Below, piece by piece: positions 8,246-16,233 of a stretch of DNA of 64,000 nt. The stretch is from Streptomyces chartreusis. GTDB taxonomy: Bacteria; Actinomycetota; Actinomycetes; Streptomycetales; Streptomycetaceae. The notes beneath the pieces were generated by a model. The model saw only the letters and a program-made list of their open reading frames with translations, was not told the DNA's origin and searched no databases. Location of the stretch: NCBI RefSeq assembly GCF_008704715.1, contig NZ_CP023689.1, positions 1,550,001 to 1,614,000 on the forward strand, written 5' to 3'. The first letter of the stretch is position 1, and each line of letters opens with the position of its first letter. Made by a program: the position numbers and the translations under genes.

Positions 8246-8985
8246 GCGATCTCCCGTCCCCGGGCGAGGTCGTCGTGGTTGTCGATCTCCACCCAGTCGA
8301 CGTCGCCGATCGGCGCCACGTCGATGCGGAAGCCGCGGTTCACGAGCTCTTGGTAGCCGTGCTCGTAGAACTGCTGCGGGTCGGTCTCCCACACCGCCTT
8401 GAGGGCGTCGGCCAGCTCGGGGGCGGCGTCGCCCTCGATGAGGGTGACGCCGATGTACTCACCGGTGGCCTCGGCGGGGTCCATCAGCTTGGTGATCTTC
8501 GTCATGCCCTTGGCGGGGTCGACGACAACCTTCATCTCCTCGTCGGCGAGGCTCTTCACCGTGTCCAGGGCGAGGATGATCTTCTTGCCGTCGCCGCGGG
8601 CGGCGAGCAGCGTCTTCTCGACGGAGACCGGGTGCACGGTGTCGCCGTTGGCGAGGATCACGCCGTCCTTGAGGGCGTCACGGCCGCACCACAGGGAGTA
8701 GGCGTTGTTCCACTCCTCGGCCTTGTCGTTGTCGATGAGGGTGAGCTTGAGGCCGTACTTCGCCTCCAGCGCGGCCTTGCGCTCGTACACCGCTTCCTTG
8801 CGGTAGCCGACGATGACGGCGACCTCGGTCAGCCCGATCTCGGCGAAGTTGGCGAGCGTGAGGTCGAGGACCGTGGGCTCGCCCTCTATACCCGCAGGAC
8901 CCACCGGCACCAGAGCCTTGGGAAGGCTGTCGGTGTAGGGGCGCAGACGCCGTCCGGCGCCGGCTGCCAGCACGAGGCCGATCAT
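8233..8985 (-). CDS. Sugar/polyol-phosphate cytidylyltransferase (LicC/IPCT-like)
   Basis: 250-aa nucleotidyltransferase. The N-terminus carries the NTP-binding signature LVLAAGAGRRLRPYTDSLPK (4-23). NNAYSLW (93-99) and LANGD (111-115) resemble phosphocholine (LicC) and inositol-1-phosphate cytidylyltransferases rather than glucose-1-phosphate enzymes. It should activate a polyol or choline-type phosphate to its CDP form for one or both CDP-alcohol transferases beside it. Its ATG overlaps the upstream stop as ATGA, and its 3' end overlaps the dehydrogenase gene by 13 bp. CTP preference is inferred from the family and the neighbouring transferases. Confidence 0.82.
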   Translation of the reverse strand: MIGLVLAAGAGRRLRPYTDSLPKALVPVGPAGIEGEPTVLDLTLANFAEIGLTEVAVIVGYRKEAVYERKAALEAKYGLKLTLIDNDKAEEWNNAYSLWCGRDALKDGVILANGDTVHPVSVEKTLLAARGDGKKIILALDTVKSLADEEMKVVVDPAKGMTKITKLMDPAEATGEYIGVTLIEGDAAPELADALKAVWETDPQQFYEHGYQELVNRGFRIDVAPIGDVDWVEIDNHDDLARGREIACQY

Positions 8986-10823
8986 GCGGGTTCTCCTTCA
9001 TCGTGTACGGCGGGCGCCCCGGAGGACACCCAGAAGCGGATGCTCTCGACGAGCACCACGAGCGCCACGGCCACGGCGAGGACCGTGAGCGCGACCTTGA
9101 ACTGCGAGGCGGAGAGCACCGCGGCGAGGACGGTGACGAGCAGCGTCCGTCCTTCGTGCCCCCCGATGGCGCGCACCAGCCAGGCCGGGGGCGCTCCGGC
9201 GTTGCCGCGGATGCGGTACACCGTGTCGTAGTGATGGTAGGCGACGGCGGCCACCAGGCCGAAAGCCGCCGGAAGCACTCCGTTTACCCCGGCTTCAACC
9301 GCGAGCGCAAGGACGGTGCCGTATTCGGCGGCCCGGAAGAACGGCGGGACCAGCCAGTCGAGGGCGCCCTTGAGCGGCCGGGCGACGGCCACGGCCGAGG
9401 TCACGGCGTACACCAGCGCGGCCACCACCGGCCAGGGCCCGCCGAAGTCGGTGAGCGCGGCCGTCGCGACGACGACGGCGCCGCCGAGCAGGGCCACGGC
9501 GGGGACGGCGAAGGCCGGAAGGCGCCGGGCCCGGTTCTTCAGGGCACCCGCGAGGCCCTGGGCGAGCGGGCCGGAGTCCGCGAGGTCGGCGAGGGCCTCG
9601 GCGGCCCGGTCGGTGCGGCGGGCCTTGCGGGTCAGCGAGCGCAGCACGCGCCCGGCCGTCGTGTAGGTGGCGGCGAACGCGCAGCCGATGAGGAGCGCGT
9701 AGAAGGTGATGCGCGGCGTCGTGAACGCCGTCAGGATCGCGATCATCGCCCAGCGCTCGCCGATCGGCAGGACGATCATCCGGCGCACCCAGACCGTCCA
9801 GCCGACGCTGTCGAGCTTGTCGGAGAGGGCGGCCGTGGGGCTGGTGTTGGCGGTGGCGTCGTGGTTGGCCTCGTTGAAGGAGAAGTCCACGACGTGCCGG
9901 CAGGTCTGCAGGACCATCGCGCCGAGGGCGAGGGCCCATACGTCGTCGCCGCCCCGGGCCGCGCCGAGGGCGAGGCCGGCGTAGTAGGCGTACTCCTTGG
10001 CCCGGTCGAAGGTGGCGTCGAGCCAGGCTCCGAGCGTGGAGTACTGCAGGGAGTAGCGGGCGAGCTGGCCGTCCGTGCAGTCCAGGACGAAGGAGAAGAT
10101 CAGCAGCAGGCCGGCCGCGACGAACCCGGGCCGGGTGCCGGTGGCCGCGCAGCCCGCCGCGACGAGCGCGGTGACCAGGGAGGCGGTGGTGACCTGGTTG
10201 GGGGTCAGGCCCCGTCGGGCACACCAGCGGGCGATGTAGCGGGAGTAGGGGCTGATGCAGTACGTCGTGAAGAAGCCGTCGCGGGCCTTCACGGCCGACT
10301 TCAGGCGTACGGCCTCGTCGTCGACGGACGCGACGGCCTGCCGCGCCTCGTTGCGGGCCTGCGGGTCGGCCGGTACGGCGGCGACCAGGCTGCCGAGCTC
10401 GGGGCGGTGGACGTCGGTGCCGTCGTCGTCGAGCGCGACGACGATGCGGTCGGCGAGGCTGTCCACGGCGACGGTGGCTCCCGCCTGGTCCGGCGACGCC
10501 GAGAACTCGGCTGCGCCGCCCGAGGAGTTCTCGCGGGCCATCGCCCGGGTCAGGGCCTGCCGGCCGGCCGGCTGCGCGGTCATCGCTCCCGGGATCGCCG
10601 CCAGCGGGAAGCGCGGGTCGGTCAGACCGAGGCGCAGCGCGTGCTGGTGGCCGACGAAGCGGGCGTCGACGAGGGCGACGCGCTGATCACCGGGTACCTG
10701 GGCGAGGAGCGTCTCGGTCTCGGCCGCGTCCGCGGCGACCCGCACGTCGTAGCCGAGGGACCGCAGATCGCCCTCGATCGACGAGCCGGGGACCGGCTGA
10801 CCGGTGAGGATGGCGGTCGACAA
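8982..10823 (-). CDS. Large CDP-alcohol phosphatidyltransferase with N-terminal extension
   Basis: 613-aa membrane protein and first gene of the operon. Residues 1-180 form a soluble, Ala-rich region I cannot assign. The core has the complete CDP-alcohol motif: D248, D251-G252, A255-R256, G265, D269 and D273. About ten hydrophobic segments follow, including a second membrane block after residue 420 separated by a charged linker, so it may be a fusion. I recall Streptomyces proteins like this being labelled DUF5941. The start is TTG at 10823, supported by GGGAG about 9 nt upstream. Pairing with an IPCT-like gene recalls di-myo-inositol-phosphate synthesis, where a CDP-polyol is condensed with a polyol phosphate. 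Confidence 0.78.
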   Translation of the reverse strand: MSTAILTGQPVPGSSIEGDLRSLGYDVRVAADAAETETLLAQVPGDQRVALVDARFVGHQHALRLGLTDPRFPLAAIPGAMTAQPAGRQALTRAMARENSSGGAAEFSASPDQAGATVAVDSLADRIVVALDDDGTDVHRPELGSLVAAVPADPQARNEARQAVASVDDEAVRLKSAVKARDGFFTTYCISPYSRYIARWCARRGLTPNQVTTASLVTALVAAGCAATGTRPGFVAAGLLLIFSFVLDCTDGQLARYSLQYSTLGAWLDATFDRAKEYAYYAGLALGAARGGDDVWALALGAMVLQTCRHVVDFSFNEANHDATANTSPTAALSDKLDSVGWTVWVRRMIVLPIGERWAMIAILTAFTTPRITFYALLIGCAFAATYTTAGRVLRSLTRKARRTDRAAEALADLADSGPLAQGLAGALKNRARRLPAFAVPAVALLGGAVVVATAALTDFGGPWPVVAALVYAVTSAVAVARPLKGALDWLVPPFFRAAEYGTVLALAVEAGVNGVLPAAFGLVAAVAYHHYDTVYRIRGNAGAPPAWLVRAIGGHEGRTLLVTVLAAVLSASQFKVALTVLAVAVALVVLVESIRFWVSSGAPAVHDEGEPA

Positions 10824-11103
10824 CCGAACTCACTCCCTGGGTGCCGGCATGTCCGCGCCGGTCGTGTACGTGGGTGGCAGCGCCTGTCGGCGGTGCGGCC
10901 GGGCGATGTGTCGGCAGAGGCTATCGGATGATTGGAAGCCAACGTTCACCGGCCGTTTGGCGAAGCGATCAACGTGGTTTGCCCGGCCCTCCGCCGCGAT
11001 CATCATCAGGGATTCCGGGGTCCGCCCACAAACCCGAGCGCACAGAACGGGGCATCGAAGACATTGCGCAGCGCGCGAAAAGCTGCGCATAGGGTGGGCG
11101 ACC
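10824..11103. promoter_or_regulatory. Divergent promoter region between the CDP-alcohol operon and galE
   Basis: 280 bp without a gene between two divergent starts: TTG at 10823 on minus and ATG at 11104 on plus. Promoters for both units must lie here. I could not pick unambiguous -35/-10 pairs. GGGTGGG precedes galE and GGGAG precedes the minus-strand gene. Confidence 0.5.
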
Positions 11104-12075
11104 ATGACATGGCTGATCACAGGCGGAGCCGGCTACATCGGGGCACATGTGGCGCGTGCCATGACCGGCGCCGGGGAACGCGTGCTCGTACTGGACGACC
11201 TCTCGGCCGGGTACCCCGCGCGGCTCCCGGAGGACGTCCCGCTCGTCCAGGGTTCCTCGCTGGACGGTGACCTACTGAAGCGCGTGTTCGCCGAGCACTC
11301 GGTGACGGGTGTGGTGCATCTCGCGGCGCGCAAGCAGGTCGGTGAGTCCGTGGCGCAGCCCACGCGCTACTACCGGGAGAACGTGGGCGGTCTCACCACG
11401 CTCCTGGAGGCGGTCGCGGAGGCGGGTATCAAGCGGTTCCTGTTCTCGTCGTCCGCCGCCGTCTACGGCAACCCGGATGTGGACCTCATCACGGAGGACA
11501 CCGAGTGCGCGCCCGTGAACCCGTACGGCGAGACCAAGCTCGCCGGGGAGTGGCTGGTGCGCGCGGCCGGCCGGGCACACGGGATCTCCACCGTTTGTCT
11601 GCGCTATTTCAACGTCGCCGGCGCCGCCTCGCCCGAGCTGGCCGACACGGGCGTCTTCAACATCGTCCCCATGGTCTTCGACCGGCTCACCCGCGGTGAG
11701 GCCCCGCGGATCTTCGGCGACGACTATCCGACGCCCGACGGCACCTGCGTCCGCGACTACATTCACGTCGCCGATCTCGCCGAGGCGCACCTTGCCGCGG
11801 CCCGGCGGCTGGGCGAGCCGGACGCGGGCGGCGATCTGACGGTCAACATCGGCAGCGGCGATGGCGTCTCGGTGCGCGAGCTGATCACCGTCATCGGCGA
11901 GGTGAGCGGCGACCGGCGCCCCGCCGTCGTCGAGCCCCGGCGCCCCGGGGACGCCCCGCGGGCGGTCGCCTCGGCCGCGCTCGCCGCCGAGCAGCTCGAC
12001 TGGACGGCCCGGCGCGGGGTACGCGAGATGGTCGAGTCGGCGTGGGCGGGCTGGCAGCGGCACCACGGCCTCTGA
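11104..12075 (+). CDS. galE: UDP-glucose 4-epimerase GalE
   Basis: 323-aa extended short-chain dehydrogenase that interconverts UDP-glucose and UDP-galactose. The NAD-binding motif is GGAGYIGAH (7-15). The catalytic Ser lies in FSSSAAVYG (114-122), and the Y141-x3-K145 pair is in NPYGETK. Late GalE-specific features include CLRYFNVAG and GTCVRDYIHVADLA. The ATG at 11104 follows a GGGTGGG site; the frame extends upstream but shows no family sequence. It diverges from the polyol-phosphate operon and could supply UDP-galactose to the glycosyltransferase there, which is inference. A strong terminator follows. Confidence 0.92.
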   Translation: MTWLITGGAGYIGAHVARAMTGAGERVLVLDDLSAGYPARLPEDVPLVQGSSLDGDLLKRVFAEHSVTGVVHLAARKQVGESVAQPTRYYRENVGGLTTLLEAVAEAGIKRFLFSSSAAVYGNPDVDLITEDTECAPVNPYGETKLAGEWLVRAAGRAHGISTVCLRYFNVAGAASPELADTGVFNIVPMVFDRLTRGEAPRIFGDDYPTPDGTCVRDYIHVADLAEAHLAAARRLGEPDAGGDLTVNIGSGDGVSVRELITVIGEVSGDRRPAVVEPRRPGDAPRAVASAALAAEQLDWTARRGVREMVESAWAGWQRHHGL

Positions 12076-12087
12076 TCATGGGAAGCA

Positions 12088-12120
12088 CCCTGACCTGCGG
12101 ATCGTTTCCGCAGGTCAGGG
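12088..12120 (+). terminator. Terminator after galE
   Basis: Perfect 13-bp stem CCCTGACCTGCGG (12088-12100) with CCGCAGGTCAGGG (12108-12120) and a 7-nt loop, 12 bp past the galE stop. Confidence 0.85.
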
Positions 12121-12232
12121 CACATGACAACGGTGTTCAGTGCCGCGTTGCCGGATACCCCCCACCCGTAGTTCACTGTGATCCCGGGACGGAAATTCCG
12201 ATCGTCCGACGGACACAGAAGGGCGGCCTTTC

Positions 12233-13174
12233 ATGGGGGCTGGACACGACCACGGGCACGGGCACTCGCACGCGCCCCCGACCGGTACCGCGGCCGCCGC
12301 GTACCGCGGGAGGCTGCGCGTCGCGCTGGCGATCACGCTCGGCGTCATGGTGGTCCAGATCGTCGGCGGCGTCCTCGCGGACTCACTGGCCCTGATCGCC
12401 GACGCGGCGCACATGGCGACGGACGCGCTGGGACTGGGCATGGCCCTCCTCGCGATCCACTTCGCGAACCTCCCGGCGAGCACCAACCGCACCTTCGGCT
12501 ACGCCCGCGCGGAGATCCTCGCCGCCCTCGCCAACTGTCTGCTCCTGCTGGGCGTCGGCGGTTACGTCCTCTACGAGGCGATCCAGCGGTTCTTCACGCC
12601 GGCTGAGACCGAGGGCGGCCTGATGATCGTGTTCGGTGCGATCGGCCTGGTCGCGAACATGATCTCGCTCACGCTGCTGATGCGGGGCCAGAAGGAGAGC
12701 CTGAACGTGCGCGGTGCCTTCCTGGAGGTCGCCGCCGACACCCTGGGCTCGCTCACGGTGCTGATCTCCGCCGCGGTGATCCTCACCACGGGCTGGCAGG
12801 CGGCCGACCCGATGGCCTCGCTGCTCATCGGCGTCATGATCGTGCCCCGCACCCTGAAGCTGCTGCGCGAGACCCTCGACGTCCTGCTGGAGTCGGCCCC
12901 CAAGGACGTCGACATGGCCCAGGTGCGGGCCCACATACTCGCCCTGGACGGGGTCGAGGACGTCCATGACCTGCACGCCTGGACGATCACGTCCGGCATG
13001 CCGGTGCTGTCGGCCCACGTGGTCGTGCGCTCCGACGTACTGAACGCGATCGGGCACGAGAAAATGCTGCACGAGCTCCAGGGCTGCCTCGGCGATCACT
13101 TCGACGTGGAGCACTGCACGTTCCAGCTGGAGCCGATCGGGCACGCCCAGCACGAGGCCCGGCTCTGCCACTGA
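12233..13174 (+). CDS. Cation diffusion facilitator (CzcD/ZitB-like zinc exporter)
   Basis: 313-aa CDF-family transporter with six predicted membrane helices and a cytoplasmic C-terminal domain. The His-rich N-terminus (residues 5-13) is typical of zinc CDFs. In helix 2 the metal pair is H60 and D64 in AAHMATD. In helix 5 the usual His is Glu: E165 and D169 in LEVAADTLGS. That may alter metal preference, though actinobacterial relatives may share it. It exports Zn(II) or a similar divalent ion by proton antiport. It stands alone between galE and idi. Confidence 0.88.
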   Translation: MGAGHDHGHGHSHAPPTGTAAAAYRGRLRVALAITLGVMVVQIVGGVLADSLALIADAAHMATDALGLGMALLAIHFANLPASTNRTFGYARAEILAALANCLLLLGVGGYVLYEAIQRFFTPAETEGGLMIVFGAIGLVANMISLTLLMRGQKESLNVRGAFLEVAADTLGSLTVLISAAVILTTGWQAADPMASLLIGVMIVPRTLKLLRETLDVLLESAPKDVDMAQVRAHILALDGVEDVHDLHAWTITSGMPVLSAHVVVRSDVLNAIGHEKMLHELQGCLGDHFDVEHCTFQLEPIGHAQHEARLCH

Positions 13175-13387
13175 CACACGCGCATCACGGACACCCCTAA
13201 AACAACCGTACGGTCCGACAAGACGTCAGTACGGGCGGAATGCAGCTTTCCGGTGGTCCGTCGCGTCCTCGTGCTCACAGCCCCCTCTCCGACGGTTCCG
13301 TGCCCGCCGCGCCGGGCACGATCAACTGCCGGGAGTGCCGTGGGAGTACGGCACACTTGGGGCGCAAGACCGATGTGAAGGATGGGT

Positions 13388-13981
13388 ATGCCGATCACAC
13401 CTGCCACCACGACGCACAGTCCGTCGAACGGCACCGCTGACGCGATTTTGCTGGAGCTCGTCGACGAGAACGGTGTGACGATCGGCACCGCGGAGAAGCT
13501 CGCCGCCCATCAGCCGCCGGGACAGCTGCACCGCGCCTTCTCGGTGTTCCTCTTCGACGAGCAGGGCCGGCTGCTGCTCCAGCAGCGCGCGCTCGGCAAG
13601 TACCACTCCCCCGGCGTCTGGTCCAACACCTGCTGCGGCCACCCCTACCCCGGCGAGGCCCCGTTCGCGGCCGCGGCCCGGCGGACGTTCGAGGAGCTCG
13701 GCGTCTCCCCGTCACTGCTCGCCGAGGCGGGCACCGTCCGCTACAACCACCCGGACCCGGCCTCGGGTCTGGTGGAGCAGGAGTACAACCACCTCTTCGT
13801 CGGCATGGTGCAGTCCACGCTGCACCCGGACCCGGAGGAGGTCGGCGAGACGGCCTTCGTGACGCCGGCCGAGCTGGCCGAGCGCCACGCGAAGGACACC
13901 TTCTCGGCGTGGTTCATGACGGTGCTGGACTCGGCCCGTCCCGCGGTCCGCGAGCTGACGGGCCCGTCGGCCGGCTGGTGA
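13388..13981 (+). CDS. idi: Isopentenyl-diphosphate delta-isomerase, type 1
   Basis: 197-aa Nudix-fold enzyme that interconverts isopentenyl and dimethylallyl diphosphate, feeding the farnesyl diphosphate used by the hopanoid genes. The catalytic Cys is in WSNTCCGHPYPGE. The Nudix-like helix is in AARRTFEELGV. The metal-binding glutamates and a Tyr lie in VEQEYNHLFVG. I prefer ATG 13388 over the in-frame ATG 13382 because AAGGA sits 5-6 nt before it. It ends at a repeat-rich bidirectional terminator shared with the convergent ATPase gene. Confidence 0.95.
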   Translation: MPITPATTTHSPSNGTADAILLELVDENGVTIGTAEKLAAHQPPGQLHRAFSVFLFDEQGRLLLQQRALGKYHSPGVWSNTCCGHPYPGEAPFAAAARRTFEELGVSPSLLAEAGTVRYNHPDPASGLVEQEYNHLFVGMVQSTLHPDPEEVGETAFVTPAELAERHAKDTFSAWFMTVLDSARPAVRELTGPSAGW

Positions 13982-13988
13982 CCGTCCC

Positions 13989-14087
13989 GGGGGTGTCCCG
14001 CGGACGCGGGACGGTCCGGCGGACGCGGGACGGTCCGGCGGACGCGGGACGGTCCGGCGGACGCGGGACGGTCCGGCGGACACCCCC
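13989..14087. repeat. 19-bp tandem repeat inside a larger inverted repeat; likely bidirectional terminator
   Basis: Four exact copies of a 19-bp unit (CGGACGCGGGACGGTCCGG) start at 14001, 14020, 14039 and 14058, with a partial fifth at 14077. Each unit carries CGGAC...GTCCG arms. The array is enclosed by a perfect 10-bp inverted repeat, GGGGGTGTCC at 13989-13998 and GGACACCCCC at 14078-14087. It fills the gap between convergent idi and the ATP-binding gene and touches the stop codon of the latter. Copy number is likely to vary between strains. Confidence 0.85.
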
Positions 14088-14596
14088 TAGGGCACGTGCA
14101 CGGGCTTGAGCGGCACGGCGGCCCAGATCACCTTGCCGCCGCTCGCCGTGTGCTCGACGTCGCACACACCGCCCGCCTCCCGGGCCACCTCGCGCACCAG
14201 GAGCAGCCCCCGGCCGCCCGTCTGGCCGTGGTCGGCCTCCAGGGCGGTCGGGCGGTAGGGGTGGTTGTCCTCCACGGACACCCGCAGCCACTCGGCACCG
14301 ACGGCGACCTCCACGGCGAGCATCGGCGACAGCAGCGCCGCGTGCCGGACGGCGTTCGTGACCAGCTCCGAGACGATCAGCAGCAGTCCCTGGACGAGGT
14401 CGTCCGAGACCGGTACGCCCTGGCGGTACAGCAGGTCCCGGACGGCGTGCCGGGCCTGCGGGACGGAGGCGTCCACCGCGGGGGCGGTGAACCTCCAGAC
14501 GCCTTCGTAAGGCAGGGCATTCGGCGGCCGCGGATCGACGGGCTCGTTCGCGCCGTCTGCTGGGCGTGGGCCTGACCCGCGCCCGTGGTTCTCCAT
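14087..14596 (-). CDS. Histidine-kinase-like ATP-binding protein (anti-sigma/RsbW type)
   Basis: About 169 aa, essentially one GHKL ATPase domain. The N box is ELVTNAVRHA, the G1 region is SVEDNHPYRP and the G2 box is TGGRGLLLVREVA. There is no receiver or sensor domain. Streptomyces encode many such proteins, and those studied act as serine kinases or anti-sigma factors with anti-sigma-antagonist partners, but no partner gene is adjacent here. I chose ATG 14596; a GTG at 14632 would add 12 residues but has no ribosome-binding site. Confidence 0.8.
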   Translation of the reverse strand: MENHGRGSGPRPADGANEPVDPRPPNALPYEGVWRFTAPAVDASVPQARHAVRDLLYRQGVPVSDDLVQGLLLIVSELVTNAVRHAALLSPMLAVEVAVGAEWLRVSVEDNHPYRPTALEADHGQTGGRGLLLVREVAREAGGVCDVEHTASGGKVIWAAVPLKPVHVP

Positions 14597-14770
14597 CGTC
14601 CGGTCGCCACCCTCGCGCTCGATTGTCACCACAACTCGAGTGTTGGTAACGCGCAGGTCCGGACCGTTGAACTGAACAGAAGTCAGCAGATATCGAGCGT
14701 TTCTGACCGTTGGCGTATGACGCGGTCAGTTGTGGGACCGCTCCTGTGCAGCTGGTGCAACCTTGGGGAA

Positions 14771-15364
14771 CTATTCGGGTTGTACGGGTTTGCCGGCACC
14801 CTCGGAGACCATGCCGACGACCCGGCGGCCGCCGAAGCCGGTCGCGAGCAGGCCGAGCCCGTCGAAGAGCAGGGCGAGCGAGAAGAGCGTGCCCATCACA
14901 TAGCGGCTGCTGGGCCAGACGCTCAGCACCAGGATGCCGAGGAACAGGTCGAAGGCACCCTGGAGCAGGGTCCAGCCCATCTGCGGCCCGCGCACCACCA
15001 GGCTGCCGGCCAGCCGGAACAGCCCGCCCGTCAGGAACAGAAGGGCACCGAACATGGCCAGCGCCTCTGCCGTCGCCTCCGGTCTGCGGATCACCACCAC
15101 GCCGGCCGCGATGTTCAGTGCCGCGACCACCACGCCGAGCCAGAAGAAGTTGGTGCCGCGCGCCTGGACCGCGTGCAGCAGGCCGACGAGCCCGCCGACC
15201 AGCAGCAGCCAGCCGAACAGCAGCATCGTCGTCAGGGTCGCGAAGGCGGTGTACAGGAGCCCGATCACCCCGCCGATGACGAGCAGTACGCCGAGGGCGG
15301 CGAGCAGGCCGAAGCCGCGCTGGAGCTTCGCCGCCTCGCCCGTGGGCTTGGTGGACCTTGCCAT
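14771..15364 (-). CDS. HdeD-like membrane protein
   Basis: 197-aa integral membrane protein with six hydrophobic segments in three repeated pairs, matching the HdeD (DUF308) family named for acid-resistance protein HdeD of E. coli. The ATG at 15364 has a textbook AGGAGG 7 nt upstream; an ORF start 22 codons earlier lacks one. It is transcribed divergently from the hydratase-like gene at 15478. Its function in Streptomyces is not established. Confidence 0.8.
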   Translation of the reverse strand: MARSTKPTGEAAKLQRGFGLLAALGVLLVIGGVIGLLYTAFATLTTMLLFGWLLLVGGLVGLLHAVQARGTNFFWLGVVVAALNIAAGVVVIRRPEATAEALAMFGALLFLTGGLFRLAGSLVVRGPQMGWTLLQGAFDLFLGILVLSVWPSSRYVMGTLFSLALLFDGLGLLATGFGGRRVVGMVSEGAGKPVQPE

Positions 15365-15477
15365 CGGCGCCTCCTGGATCGTTCGTGTCCTTCTGCCCCT
15401 CTTCGAACCCTGGGTCGTGATCGACTTCATGGCCCTTCGTGATCGGCCGTTCGGCGCAAGCGGATAGCATCCGCCGC

Positions 15478-16233
15478 ATGGAGCCCCAGCTGCTGCACGA
15501 GGTCACCGACTCGGTGGCCACCGTCGTCGTCCACCATCCGGCCAAGCGCAACGCGATGACGGCCGCGATGTGGCGCGCGCTGCCCCCGCTGCTGGACACA
15601 CTGGCCGCCGACCCCGCCGTACGGGTCCTGGTGCTGACCGGTGAGGGCGGGACGTTCTGCGCGGGCGCCGACATCAGCACGCTGCAGGGGTCTCCCCAGG
15701 AGGCGCAAGAGCTGGCGGTGGCCGCCGAGGAGGCGCTGGCCGCGTTCCCGAAGCCGACGCTGGCCGCGATCCGGGGGCACTGTGTGGGCGGTGGTTCGCA
15801 GCTGGCGGCGGCCTGTGATCTGCGGTTCGCCGAGGAGGGGTCGCTGTTCGGGGTGACGCCGGCGAAGCTCGGGATCGTGTATCCGGCGTCCTCCACCCGG
15901 CGGCTGGTGTCGCTGGTGGGGCCGGCCGCGGCCAAGTACCTGCTGTTCTCGGGCGAGTTGATCGACGCGGCCCGGGCGCTGCGGACGGGCCTGGTGGACG
16001 AGGTGCTGCCGGAGGGCGAACTCGGCAAGCGGGTGGCGGACTTCACCCGGGTCCTGGCGTCGCGCTCGCAGCTCACGCAGGCCGCGGCGAAGGAGTTCGC
16101 GAACGGGCGCACGGACCGTGACGCGCACTGGACGGAGCAGGCGCGCGGAAGCGGCGACACCGCGGAGGGGGTCGCCGCGTTCCTGGAGCGCAGGCAGCCC
16201 CGGTTCACCTGGAGCGTGCCTACGCCAGGCTGA
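15478..16233 (+). CDS. Enoyl-CoA hydratase/isomerase family protein without the hydratase glutamates
   Basis: 251-aa crotonase-fold protein that probably binds acyl-CoA. The oxyanion-hole segments are FCAGADIS and GHCVGGGSQLA. Aligned to enoyl-CoA hydratase, the first catalytic Glu falls at Q in GGGSQLA and the second falls at P in LFGVTPAKLG, so neither is kept. Hydration is therefore unlikely; isomerase, decarboxylase or thioesterase chemistry fits better. I chose ATG 15478, since the upstream in-frame start overlaps the divergent promoter. The 3' end overlaps the convergent DJ-1 gene by 14 bp. Substrate unknown. Confidence 0.8.
   Translation: MEPQLLHEVTDSVATVVVHHPAKRNAMTAAMWRALPPLLDTLAADPAVRVLVLTGEGGTFCAGADISTLQGSPQEAQELAVAAEEALAAFPKPTLAAIRGHCVGGGSQLAAACDLRFAEEGSLFGVTPAKLGIVYPASSTRRLVSLVGPAAAKYLLFSGELIDAARALRTGLVDEVLPEGELGKRVADFTRVLASRSQLTQAAAKEFANGRTDRDAHWTEQARGSGDTAEGVAAFLERRQPRFTWSVPTPG

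Noticed and set aside
14001-14087. Possible CRISPR array in the 19-bp repeats
   Set aside because: Repeats are directly tandem with no spacers, and no cas genes are present.
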